NCBI GenBank assembly: GCA_910577995.1
Contig: CAJTND010000008.1
Span: 11,385 to 45,459 of the forward strand
DNA length: 34,075 nucleotides
DNA from: an uncultured Christensenella sp.
GTDB taxonomy: Bacteria > Bacillota > Clostridia > Christensenellales > Pumilibacteraceae
Direction: 5' to 3'
The translations under genes and the position numbers were made by a program. This document shows, piece by piece, positions 16,658 to 24,587 of the stretch. The notes below the pieces were generated by a model that saw nothing but the letters and a program-made list of their open reading frames with translations, had not been told where the DNA came from and ran no database searches. Position 1 is the first letter of the stretch; each line of letters begins with the position of its first letter.

Positions 16658-17777
16658 GACCGAAAAGCGTCCGTGGTCGACGCGGAAAAAAGCGATAGTC
16701 ATAACGGCGATAGCGCTCGCGTCGGTCGTCGGGCTGTTATTGCTCACCGTGCTGTCGTACCTTTTGTACGTAGTAGCCGATTACCGCCGTATCCCAGACG
16801 ATATCGCGCTCGAAGTGAAGTCGAACCAAACGTCGGCGGCGGCGGCGGACGGCGAATACACCGTCATGACGTACAACGTCGGGTTCGGCGCGTACTCGCC
16901 CGATTATACGTTCTTTATGGATACGGGCATAATGAAGGACGGCAAGCCGACGCAGGGCAAGCACGGCACTGCGCGCTCGAAAGCCGAGATGGAGCGCAAC
17001 ATAAGCGGCGCGGCGGCGCTTGTAAAGGAGCATGCGCCCGACTTCGCGATGATACAGGAAGTCGACTACGCATCGACCAGAAGCTATAAGGTCGACCAGC
17101 GCGAATACTTCGCGCTCGACGGCTACGGCTCGGTGTTCGCCGAGAACTACCACAGCAGTTATCTTATGTACCCGTTCGGCGATCCTCACGGCAAGAACAA
17201 TGCGGGCATAACGACGCTCAGTCGCTACGGCATAACGGACAGCCGCAGGTACGCCTTCCCGATAGCGGGCGGGTTTTCCAAATTCACCGACCTCGACAGA
17301 TGCTTTTCGATAACGCATATCCCCGTCGGCGATAAAACGCTTTCGCTCATCTCGCTGCACATGTCCGCATACGACAAGGGCGGCGTTATAAGAAAGAAAC
17401 AGGCGGAACTGCTCGCGTCGGTGCTCACCGCCGAGTACGAAAAAGGCAACTACGTCATCGCGGGCGGCGACTTCAATCAGGACCTAATAGGCGATCTCGA
17501 AAAGTTCCCCTCCGAGCAGAAGATACCCGAGTGGGTATCCACTTACGACGCAAAGGACATACCCGAGCACTTCGCCATACACGCCGACAAGAACTCGGCG
17601 GTCGGCTCGTGCCGCGGCGCGGACGTCGTGTGGGAACGCGGCAGTACGTATACCTGCGTCATCGACGGATTTATAGTGTCCGACAATGTAAAAGTAAAGA
17701 GCACGCGCATAATAGATTCCGACTTTAAGTACTCCGACCATAATCCCGTCGTGATGACCTTTGAATTTATTGTGTAG
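16647..17777 (+). CDS. Membrane-anchored endonuclease/exonuclease/phosphatase-fold enzyme
   Basis: 376 residues. A basic N-terminus and one membrane helix (about 16-43) are followed by an EEP-superfamily catalytic domain, probably outside the cell. Metal-dependent active-site residues are all visible: N77 in MTYNVG, E138 in IQEVD, H238 in SLHMSAY, D275 and N277 in GGDFNQD, D340 in VIDGF, and D364/H365 in SDHNPV. EEP members cleave phosphodiester or phosphomonoester bonds in DNA, inositol phosphates or sphingomyelin. Pairing with a lipase-like hydrolase hints at a phospholipid-type substrate, but that is inference. The ATG at 16647 lies inside the end of the preceding gene. Confidence 0.9.
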   Translation: MKTETEKRPWSTRKKAIVITAIALASVVGLLLLTVLSYLLYVVADYRRIPDDIALEVKSNQTSAAAADGEYTVMTYNVGFGAYSPDYTFFMDTGIMKDGKPTQGKHGTARSKAEMERNISGAAALVKEHAPDFAMIQEVDYASTRSYKVDQREYFALDGYGSVFAENYHSSYLMYPFGDPHGKNNAGITTLSRYGITDSRRYAFPIAGGFSKFTDLDRCFSITHIPVGDKTLSLISLHMSAYDKGGVIRKKQAELLASVLTAEYEKGNYVIAGGDFNQDLIGDLEKFPSEQKIPEWVSTYDAKDIPEHFAIHADKNSAVGSCRGADVVWERGSTYTCVIDGFIVSDNVKVKSTRIIDSDFKYSDHNPVVMTFEFIV

Positions 17778-17783
17778 AAGCCT

Positions 17784-17858
17784 GATCTTTCTGCAAAAAA
17801 ACGAAAGTCCACGCACACGGCATCAAGCATATTGCCGTTCGCGGTTTGGAGAAAGATC
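17784..17858. other. Nested inverted repeats upstream of the TIR-GNAT gene
   Basis: The 133-nt gap before the TIR gene contains a perfect 9-bp inverted repeat, GATCTTTCT (17784-17792) with AGAAAGATC (17850-17858). A second pair, ACGGCA (17817-17822) with TGCCGT (17833-17838), is nested inside it. Together they can form a two-tier hairpin. There is no T-run after it on the plus strand. It could be a structured leader, an operator, or a border of an inserted segment. A TATTAT at 17864-17869 is a possible -10 with no convincing -35. Confidence 0.55.
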
Positions 17859-17910
17859 GACGATATTATATTGAAGTGATCAACAAATCGCTTTACGAGG
17901 AAATAAGTAT

Positions 17911-19263
17911 ATGTACGATACTTTTATAAGTTACAGACGGGCAGGCGGTTCGGATATAGCCGCAAGATTATACGATTACTTAAAACTCAAAGATTATAAC
18001 CCGTTTTATGATATTACAGGGATGGAAATGGGTAGATTCGATGAGCAACTGAAATTAAGATTGATCCAATCCGAAAATTATATATTGATCTTATCCGAGC
18101 ATGCTCTTGACCGTTGCGACGCAGATGGTGATTGGTTAAGAATGGAAATAGCGACGGCATTAGAGTACAACCTGAATATAATCGTTCTCAAAGAAGAATC
18201 GTTTGTATATCCTGCCGAACTTCCGCAAGACATAAGAGCGATCTCGATGTATCAGACTATCGATTTCAATAGATCTGTTTTATCGGCGAGATTGGAATCG
18301 TTACCGCCGCTTTTGAAATATAAAAAGCAGTCTTTTTCAAATATGATCACGGGTGACTCTGCCAAAAAACCTAAAATTTCCGGAAAATATATTACTCAGT
18401 ATGAAGATAATGAGCGAGGGCGAACGGTAGTGCGAAAAGCGTATGCGGAACTTCGCACATTCGGTAATATCGTGTGGGGTAAGACTTCGTTTGGAACGTC
18501 GCAATCTTGGAAGATCAGCGGTAAGATCTACGGTAAGAAACGATTGGCTGGTGTTTACAGAGCGAAAGGTTATCTCGACGACGGTTTTGGAACGTTTTAT
18601 CTCGAATTGAAAACCAACGGGATTTTGGATGGTTATTGGTCGGGTTATGATAATGAAAATAATCAAGTTACGACGGGACGATATTTATTTCGTCCCTTAG
18701 TTCAGGACTATAAGATCCGAAACGCCGTAAAATCGGATTTTGCGGCAATAACGAAAATCGCCGATTCGCAGTTGGGAAAGGATTATATTACGGAAGAATT
18801 TTTACGTGAGATAATAGATGAGGATAAATCGACGTTCTGTTTAGTCGCTTATAATACTAAAACGAATAAAATCGCGGGCTTTTCTATAAGTAAAGCAATA
18901 ACTTACGATGAAGTAAAAGAAATATCGCAGTCTCAAAATATTAAAGAGCTGTCATTTGAAGATAAAATCGGATTCGTAAAAACAGTTGCCGTAGACTCGG
19001 TATGTCAAGGCTTAGGTTTGGGAACTATGCTTGTCGATAAAAGCATAGACAAGTTAAAGAAAGACGTAATGGATAGTTTTATATCAACGGCTTGGAAACA
19101 CGCCGGAATAATAAATATAGAGTCGGTTTTGGACAGATGCGGCTTCGAGAAAATAATGGAGTTGCCGAATTATTGGTATGAAAGCAGTTTGAAAGAGGGA
19201 TTCCACTGCCCGCAGTGCGGAAATCCGTGCCATTGCAGTTGCGTCATATTCTTGAAAATATAA
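17911..19263 (+). CDS. TIR domain - beta-rich domain - GNAT acetyltransferase fusion with Cys-rich tail
   Basis: 450 residues with no relative I can name. Residues 1-135 are a TIR domain: YDTFISYRR (2-10), then FYDITGMEMGRFDEQLKLRLIQSENYILILSEHAL, and WLRMEI with E79 at the position of the catalytic Glu of NAD-cleaving TIRs. Residues about 155-262 form a beta-rich Gly/aromatic module (SGKY, WKISGKIYG, GTFYLEL, GYWSGYD, GRYLFRP) resembling a small barrel. Residues about 267-430 are a GNAT domain with VKTVAVDSVCQGLGLGTML (acetyl-CoA loop QGLGLG, 366-371) and a CGFEKI strand. The tail has CPQCGNPCHCSC (433-444), a likely metal site. The gene is AT-rich with TTA/TTG leucines, unlike its neighbours, so recent transfer is likely. 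AGGAA precedes the ATG. Likely role: defence or toxin; inferred. Confidence 0.9.
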   Translation: MYDTFISYRRAGGSDIAARLYDYLKLKDYNPFYDITGMEMGRFDEQLKLRLIQSENYILILSEHALDRCDADGDWLRMEIATALEYNLNIIVLKEESFVYPAELPQDIRAISMYQTIDFNRSVLSARLESLPPLLKYKKQSFSNMITGDSAKKPKISGKYITQYEDNERGRTVVRKAYAELRTFGNIVWGKTSFGTSQSWKISGKIYGKKRLAGVYRAKGYLDDGFGTFYLELKTNGILDGYWSGYDNENNQVTTGRYLFRPLVQDYKIRNAVKSDFAAITKIADSQLGKDYITEEFLREIIDEDKSTFCLVAYNTKTNKIAGFSISKAITYDEVKEISQSQNIKELSFEDKIGFVKTVAVDSVCQGLGLGTMLVDKSIDKLKKDVMDSFISTAWKHAGIINIESVLDRCGFEKIMELPNYWYESSLKEGFHCPQCGNPCHCSCVIFLKI

Positions 19264-19291
19264 TAAAAAGCAATCAAGGAAAAGCTATATA

Positions 19292-19753
19292 ATGTTTAAT
19301 ATTGTTTTGGTAGAGCCCGAGATCCCTCAAAACACGGGCAACATCTCGCGCACCTGCGCCTGCACCGGCGCGGCACTGCATATAGTCAAGCCGATGGGCT
19401 TTGAGATAACCGACGCCAAGCTCAAGCGCGCGGGGCTCGACTATTGGGACAAGCTCGACCTGACATACTACGACGACCTCGACGACTTCTTCGCCCGCAC
19501 CAAAGGCGGAAGATACTTCTACCTCTCCAAGAAAGCCAAAAAACGCTATACCGACGTCAAATACCGCGACGGCGACTTCCTGGTCTTCGGCAAGGAAACA
19601 AAAGGCCTGCCCGAACCGCTCGTCTACGGCAACCCCGACGGCGCGCTCCGCATCCCCATGCGCGGCGGACTGCGCTCGCTCAACCTCTCCAACACCGCCG
19701 CGCTCGTCCTGTACGAAGCCCTGCGCCAGACGGGTTTCGTCGGTCTGGAATAA
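19292..19753 (+). CDS. trmL: tRNA (cytidine(34)-2'-O)-methyltransferase
   Basis: SPOUT methyltransferase that 2'-O-methylates the wobble nucleotide of certain leucine tRNAs. The 153 residues have EPEIPQNTGNISRTC (5'-end family signature), LDYWDKL, FGKETKGLP, and the knot motifs IPMRGG and SLNLSNTAALVLYEALRQ. AAGGA lies upstream of the ATG at 19292. It starts 28 nt after the TIR-GNAT gene and may be partly read from it, but its GC-rich composition shows it is native chromosome and marks the right edge of the AT-rich insert. Confidence 0.95.
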   Translation: MFNIVLVEPEIPQNTGNISRTCACTGAALHIVKPMGFEITDAKLKRAGLDYWDKLDLTYYDDLDDFFARTKGGRYFYLSKKAKKRYTDVKYRDGDFLVFGKETKGLPEPLVYGNPDGALRIPMRGGLRSLNLSNTAALVLYEALRQTGFVGLE

Positions 19754-19763
19754 AAAGCCCCGT

Positions 19764-19791
19764 AACGCCGCGCTTACCTAAGCGCGGCGTT
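19764..19791. terminator. Strong hairpin after trmL, probable terminator
   Basis: A perfect 12-bp stem, AACGCCGCGCTT (19764-19775) with AAGCGCGGCGTT (19780-19791), and a 4-nt loop. The plus-strand tail is TTCTGTC, not a clean T-run. On the minus strand a CTTTTTA follows a few bases later. Termination is likely but not textbook. Confidence 0.65.
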
Positions 19792-19846
19792 CTGTCATGC
19801 TCGGGCATATCAAACCATAACAAGAAAATTTTTTCCGCACAAACAG

Positions 19847-19875
19847 TTGAAAAGAAAAAGGCGTTGTGGTATAAT
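19847..19875 (+). promoter_or_regulatory. Sigma-A promoter of the parE-parC operon
   Basis: TTGAAA (19847-19852), 17 bp, TATAAT (19870-19875). The expected start is near 19882, giving a leader of about 57 nt with a small hairpin before parE. Confidence 0.88.
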
Positions 19876-19895
19876 GATACGGTCGGAAATATCGC

Positions 19896-19913
19896 ATGCC
19901 GTTTTTTCGGCAT
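19896..19913 (+). other. Leader hairpin ahead of parE
   Basis: ATGCCG (19896-19901), six T, CGGCAT (19908-19913) lies within the parE leader, 17 nt before GGAGG at 19930. It could tune translation or mRNA stability; no function is shown. Confidence 0.4.
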
Positions 19914-19938
19914 TGCAAAAGGACACCACGGAGGAAGT

Positions 19939-21897
19939 ATGGCAGAAACTTACAGCGCCGGCAATATCAGAGTCTTGGAAGGCTTGGACGCAGTGCGTCT
20001 GCGCCCCGGTATGTATATAGGCACGACGGGCGTAAAGGGCTTGCATCATATATTATGGGAAATAGTCGACAACGCGATAGACGAGGTGTCCAACGGCTTT
20101 GCTACGAGCGTGCTCGTCACGATCCACCGCGACGGCAGCGCGTCGGTCGAGGACGACGGACGCGGCATACCCGTCGACATTCATCCTCAGCTCGGCGTAT
20201 CGGGCGTAGAGGTAGTATTCACGCAGCTCCACGCGGGCGGCAAATTCGACACGAGCAACTACGCGCACTCGGGCGGTCTGCACGGCGTCGGCGCGTCGGT
20301 CACCAACGCGCTAAGCGAATGGCTGAGGGTCGAGGTGCGCCGCGACGGCAAAGTCTATCGCATGGAGTTCGAGTCCAAAGAAGTCAACGGCGAGGTCAAG
20401 GGCGGACTGCCGAAGTACCACCTTATAGAAACGGGCGAAACTACGGACAGGCACGGCTCGACCGTGCGGTTCATGCCCGACAAGCGCATATTCGAAACCG
20501 TCGTGTTCCAGTTCGACGTGATATCGCGTCGGCTCAAAGAGCTCGCGTTCCTCAATAAAGGCGTCAGGATAAAGCTCGTAGACGAGCGCGTCGCGGTCGG
20601 CGACGGTTACCGCTCGCTCGAATACTGCTACGACGGCGGCATAATAGACTTCGTCAAATACATCAACGAGGCAAGGAGCACGCTGTACGACGAGCCCGTC
20701 ATGATCAAGGGCGCGCGCGACGGCATATCCATGGAGCTCGCGTTCCAGCATACCGACGCTTATACCGAAAACCTGTTCTCGTACGTCAACAACATCCCGA
20801 CGACCGAGGGCGGCACGCACGAAACGGGCTTCAAAGCGGCATATACGAAAGTCATGAACGACTTCGCGCGCCGCGTCGGCATGCTCAAAGAAAAAGACCA
20901 AAACCTGCTCGGCGACGACTACCGTGAAGGACTCACGGCGGTGCTGTCGGTGCAGATGACCAACGTTCAGTTCGAGGGTCAGACCAAAACCAAGCTCGGC
21001 AACCCGGCGGCGCGCGTCGCCATAGACGGGCTCGTATCGCAGCTGCTGAGCGAATACTTCGCACTTCCCGAGAACGAGAACGTCGGCGAAGCGATACTCA
21101 AAAAAGGCATGCTCGCGGCTAAGGTCCGCGAAGCCGCGCGCAAAGAAAAAGAGATAACCCGCGCCAAAAACGCGATAGACAACTTCAACCTCGTCGGCAA
21201 GCTCACGCCGTGCACGGGCAAAAAACCCGAGAACAACGAGCTGTTCATCGTCGAGGGCGACAGTGCGGGCGGCACGTGCAAGCAGGCGCGCGCCAGGTCG
21301 TACCAGGCGGTACTGCCGTTACGCGGCAAGCCGCTCAACGCCGAGAAAAAACGCATCGACCAAGTGCTCGCCAACGAGGAGATACGGACGCTTATATCAG
21401 CGCTCGGCTCGGGAATAGGCGAGGACTTCAATATAGACAACCTCAACTATCATAAGGTCGTCATACTGTCCGACGCGGACGTCGACGGCTACCATATCCG
21501 CGCGATACTCCTCACGTTCTTCTTCAGATACATGAAGGACCTTATCAACGAAGGCAAGGTGTATATCGGACTGCCGCCGCTCTACAAGATAGAGAAGGGC
21601 AATCAGGTCGAATACGCGTATGACGACGCCGCGCTCGCCGAGGCGAAAACGCGGTTCGGCAAGGGCGCGATAGTCCAGCGCTATAAAGGACTCGGCGAAA
21701 TGGATACCGAGCAGCTCTGGGAAACGACTATGGACCCCGAGCGCCGCGCGCTGATGCAGGTCACTATCGACGACGCCGCGGAAGCGGAAAAGCTCGTATC
21801 GGTGCTTATGGGCGACGCGGTAGAGCTTCGCCGCGAGTATATAATAGAAAACGCGGACTTCAACAAGGTCGACGAGTTCAAGGGCTCAGAAAAGTAA
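19939..21897 (+). CDS. parE: Type IIA topoisomerase B subunit, topoisomerase IV-like
   Basis: ATPase/Toprim subunit that pairs with the A subunit just downstream to decatenate or relax DNA. The 652 residues contain LRPGMYIGTTG, the GHKL ATP site WEIVDNAIDE, DDGRGIPVD, HSGGLHGVGASVTNALS, the Toprim motifs FIVEGDSAGG and PLRGKPLN, the metal site SDADVDGYHI and QRYKGLGEM near the C-terminus. The GKFDTSNYAHSGG stretch replaces the usual GKF(GG)xxYKxSGG. The call of ParE over GyrB rests mainly on the partner lacking a GyrA box; GyrB is the alternative. The ATG at 19939 has GGAGG 4 nt upstream, inside the transcript from the promoter at 19847-19875. Confidence 0.9.
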   Translation: MAETYSAGNIRVLEGLDAVRLRPGMYIGTTGVKGLHHILWEIVDNAIDEVSNGFATSVLVTIHRDGSASVEDDGRGIPVDIHPQLGVSGVEVVFTQLHAGGKFDTSNYAHSGGLHGVGASVTNALSEWLRVEVRRDGKVYRMEFESKEVNGEVKGGLPKYHLIETGETTDRHGSTVRFMPDKRIFETVVFQFDVISRRLKELAFLNKGVRIKLVDERVAVGDGYRSLEYCYDGGIIDFVKYINEARSTLYDEPVMIKGARDGISMELAFQHTDAYTENLFSYVNNIPTTEGGTHETGFKAAYTKVMNDFARRVGMLKEKDQNLLGDDYREGLTAVLSVQMTNVQFEGQTKTKLGNPAARVAIDGLVSQLLSEYFALPENENVGEAILKKGMLAAKVREAARKEKEITRAKNAIDNFNLVGKLTPCTGKKPENNELFIVEGDSAGGTCKQARARSYQAVLPLRGKPLNAEKKRIDQVLANEEIRTLISALGSGIGEDFNIDNLNYHKVVILSDADVDGYHIRAILLTFFFRYMKDLINEGKVYIGLPPLYKIEKGNQVEYAYDDAALAEAKTRFGKGAIVQRYKGLGEMDTEQLWETTMDPERRALMQVTIDDAAEAEKLVSVLMGDAVELRREYIIENADFNKVDEFKGSEK

Positions 21898-21961
21898 TTC
21901 GGTCGTATCCGCATAATCTCAACGGAAAAAACCGCCGCCGTACGTGCGGCGAAAGGTGATC

Positions 21962-24418
21962 ATGGGACAAGAAAAGGAAGTCAAAGAGAACACGAGCAAG
22001 CTGATCGTCCAAACGATGGAAGACGTGATGCGCGACTCGATGATCCCGTATTCGGAAGCGGTCATACTCGACCGCGCGCTGCCGCGCGTCGAGGACGGAC
22101 TGAAACCCGTTCAGCGCCGCATACTGTACACGATGCTCCAGCTCGGCATCACGCCGGACAAGCCGTACCGCAAGAGCGCGCGTATCGTCGGCGACTGCTT
22201 GGGTAAGCTCCACCCGCACGGCGACAGCTCGATATATCAGGCAATGGTCCGCATGGCGCAGACCTTCAACATGGGCGCGATACTCGTCGACGGCCACGGC
22301 AACTTCGGTTCGGTCGACGGCGACGGCGCGGCGGCTATGCGATACACCGAGGCGCGGCTCACGCCGCTCGCTCTCGAGCTGTTGCGCGACATCGAAAAAA
22401 ACACCGTGCGCTGGTCGTGGAACTTCGACGACACCATACTCGAGCCCGACATACTGCCCGGGCGTTTTCCCAACCTGCTCGTCAACGGCGCGACGGGCAT
22501 AGCCGTCGGGCTTGCGACCAATATCCCGCCGCACAACCTAATGGAATCGATAGACGGCGTTATCGCGTATATCGACGATCCGCGCATCTCGCTCAAAGAG
22601 ATGATGAAGATAATCAAGGGTCCCGACTTCCCGACGGGCGGCGTGATAATCCCGACCGAGCTCGAAAAAGCGTACAGCACGGGCAAGGGCAAGATACAGA
22701 TCCGCGCGAAGCTCCATATCGAGAACGACGGCGACAAAAAGATAATCGTCATCGACGAACTGCCGTACCAGGTCAACAAAGCGCAGCTTTTGGAAAACAT
22801 AATCAAAGTGCGCGAGGAAAAGAAAGGCGTGCTCACGGGCATAACCGACGTCGTCGACGAATCGGATAGGTCGGGAACGCGCGCCGTCATCAAGGTCAAG
22901 CGCGACTACAACCCGAAAGAGATAGTCAACATGCTCTTCAAGTGCACCAATCTTTCGGTCAACTTCTCGTTCAACATGGTCGCGATAGCGGACGGCAAGC
23001 CCCAGCTCATGGGACTGCTCGACATAATCGCGTACTACGTCAACTATCAGCGCGAGGTCGTACTGCGCCGCACGCGTTACGAGCTCGACGCCGCGAAAAA
23101 ACGCGAGCACATATTACAAGGTCTTGTTATCGCGGTGCGCAACATCGACGAAGTGATAGCGATAATCAAAGCCAGCCCCAACACGACCGCTGCCAAGGAC
23201 GCGCTCCGCAAGCGGTTCGAGCTGTCGGAGATACAGGCGCAGGCGATACTCGATATGCGACTCGCGCGGCTCACTCATCTCGAAATATTCAAGCTGGAAA
23301 AAGAGCTTGCCGCCGTTCAGGAAGAGATAAAAAGGCTCGAAGCGATCGTCGCGTCCAAAAAACTGCAAATGGAGCTCGTCAAGACCGAACTCCTCGGCAT
23401 ACGCAAGCAGTATAAGGAAACGCGCAAATCCGCGCTCGTCGACAGCGTCGACAAGTACAGCGTGCCGAGCGACGACGAAAAACCCGTGCTCGAATATATG
23501 GTCGTAGCCAACGCCAACCGCCAGATAAAGAAGATGCTCGTCAAGAACTTCACCATGGCGACGCGCGACTTTACCGACAACTCCACGCTCAACGAGGTGT
23601 GCTCGAGCATAGTAAAAGCGTCGTCGGGCGACCGCGTGTATTGCTTCACCAACCTCGGCAACTGCTACAAGATAGACGTCGAGGCGATACCCGACGGCAA
23701 GTGGCGCGAGAAAGGCGCGGCGCTCTGCGAGATAGTCGCGGACGCGGCGGAAAACGAATATCCGCTGTACATGCGCACGATAGGCGAAAAACTGCCCAAA
23801 GGCAACCTGCTGTTCTATACCCGTTGCGGACTCGTCAAGCGCAGCGCATGGAGCGAGAACGGCGTCGTCAAATCGAGCTTTGCCGTAACCAAGCTCCGCG
23901 ACGGCGACGAGGTGCTCGCCATCGAGGACGAGGTCGAGGGCAGCTCGCTCATGTTCGTCACGCGCGACGGCATGTGCCTTAACGCCGACATGTCGGACGT
24001 TCCCGTGCAGGGCAGGATAGCGACGGGCGTCAAGGGCATCGCGCTCGCCGACGGCGACGAATGCGTCATGATAAAACAGGTCAACGGCGACGGCGAGATC
24101 GCGCTGTGCACGGACCGCGGCTTCGTCAAGCGCGTGCTCGTTTCGCAGATAGACGTTATGGCGCGTTACAGAAAGGGCATCAAGATAATCGACTTCGAGC
24201 GCGGCAAGACCGACAACGGCAAAAAGATAATCTACGCCGCGTGCGTGACGATGCCGTTCAAGGTAGTGCTCAACGTCGACGGCGAATACCTGACTGCGTT
24301 CTCGACGGAGAACTTCGCCATAGAAAACAGAACGCAGCCCGGCAAGGCTCTGCTCAAAGGCAAGCACGATATAAGCGCGTGCTACGCCTACAACGACAAG
24401 CCGATATACGGCTGCTGA
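21962..24418 (+). CDS. parC: Type IIA topoisomerase A subunit, topoisomerase IV-like
   Basis: DNA breakage-reunion subunit, 818 residues. It has ALPRVEDGLKPVQRRIL, the helix HPHGDSSIYQAMVRMAQ, GNFGSVDGDGAAAMRYTEARL with the catalytic Tyr, IPPHNLMESIDG, a long coiled-coil gate, and a C-terminal beta-pinwheel from about residue 510 (MLVKNFTMATRD ... RIATGVKGIALADGDE). No QRRGGRG-like GyrA box is seen where gyrase would have it, which favours topoisomerase IV. In the quinolone region the Ser equivalent to GyrA S83 is present, but the Asp87 position is Gln. The ATG at 21962 has AAGGTG upstream; a GTG at 21944 is less likely. It follows parE by 64 nt. Confidence 0.9.
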   Translation: MGQEKEVKENTSKLIVQTMEDVMRDSMIPYSEAVILDRALPRVEDGLKPVQRRILYTMLQLGITPDKPYRKSARIVGDCLGKLHPHGDSSIYQAMVRMAQTFNMGAILVDGHGNFGSVDGDGAAAMRYTEARLTPLALELLRDIEKNTVRWSWNFDDTILEPDILPGRFPNLLVNGATGIAVGLATNIPPHNLMESIDGVIAYIDDPRISLKEMMKIIKGPDFPTGGVIIPTELEKAYSTGKGKIQIRAKLHIENDGDKKIIVIDELPYQVNKAQLLENIIKVREEKKGVLTGITDVVDESDRSGTRAVIKVKRDYNPKEIVNMLFKCTNLSVNFSFNMVAIADGKPQLMGLLDIIAYYVNYQREVVLRRTRYELDAAKKREHILQGLVIAVRNIDEVIAIIKASPNTTAAKDALRKRFELSEIQAQAILDMRLARLTHLEIFKLEKELAAVQEEIKRLEAIVASKKLQMELVKTELLGIRKQYKETRKSALVDSVDKYSVPSDDEKPVLEYMVVANANRQIKKMLVKNFTMATRDFTDNSTLNEVCSSIVKASSGDRVYCFTNLGNCYKIDVEAIPDGKWREKGAALCEIVADAAENEYPLYMRTIGEKLPKGNLLFYTRCGLVKRSAWSENGVVKSSFAVTKLRDGDEVLAIEDEVEGSSLMFVTRDGMCLNADMSDVPVQGRIATGVKGIALADGDECVMIKQVNGDGEIALCTDRGFVKRVLVSQIDVMARYRKGIKIIDFERGKTDNGKKIIYAACVTMPFKVVLNVDGEYLTAFSTENFAIENRTQPGKALLKGKHDISACYAYNDKPIYGC

Positions 24419-24429
24419 TAACGACACAC

Positions 24430-24459
24430 AAAGGCTCTCCGACAAGCGGCGGGCCTTTT
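24430..24459 (+). terminator. Probable terminator after parC
   Basis: AAAGGC (24430-24435) pairs with GCCTTT (24453-24458), with an inner CCG/CGG pair, followed by a short T-run (TTTTC). It is weaker than the others in the window. Confidence 0.7.
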
Positions 24460-24522
24460 CTCGTGCGCGAAAGGGCGATGTTCCGCACGGGACGACTGCC
24501 GACAAAAAAACCACGAAATGTA

Positions 24523-24551
24523 TTGACAAAAGCAGAATATTGCTTTACAAT
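24523..24551 (+). promoter_or_regulatory. Sigma-A promoter of the LytTR two-component operon
   Basis: TTGACA (24523-24528), 17 bp, TACAAT (24546-24551). The start is expected near 24558, about 30 nt before the ATG. The repeats found at 26740-26775 are absent here, so autoregulation by the same site is not evident. Confidence 0.87.
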
Positions 24552-24587
24552 ACTGAAAATAGGCTATACTACTACTCGGGAGCGGTA

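Noticed and set aside
19444..19938. Long N-terminal extension of the parE frame
   Set aside because: It crosses trmL, a hairpin and a consensus promoter; the conserved protein begins at MAETYSAGNIRVLEG with GGAGG before it.
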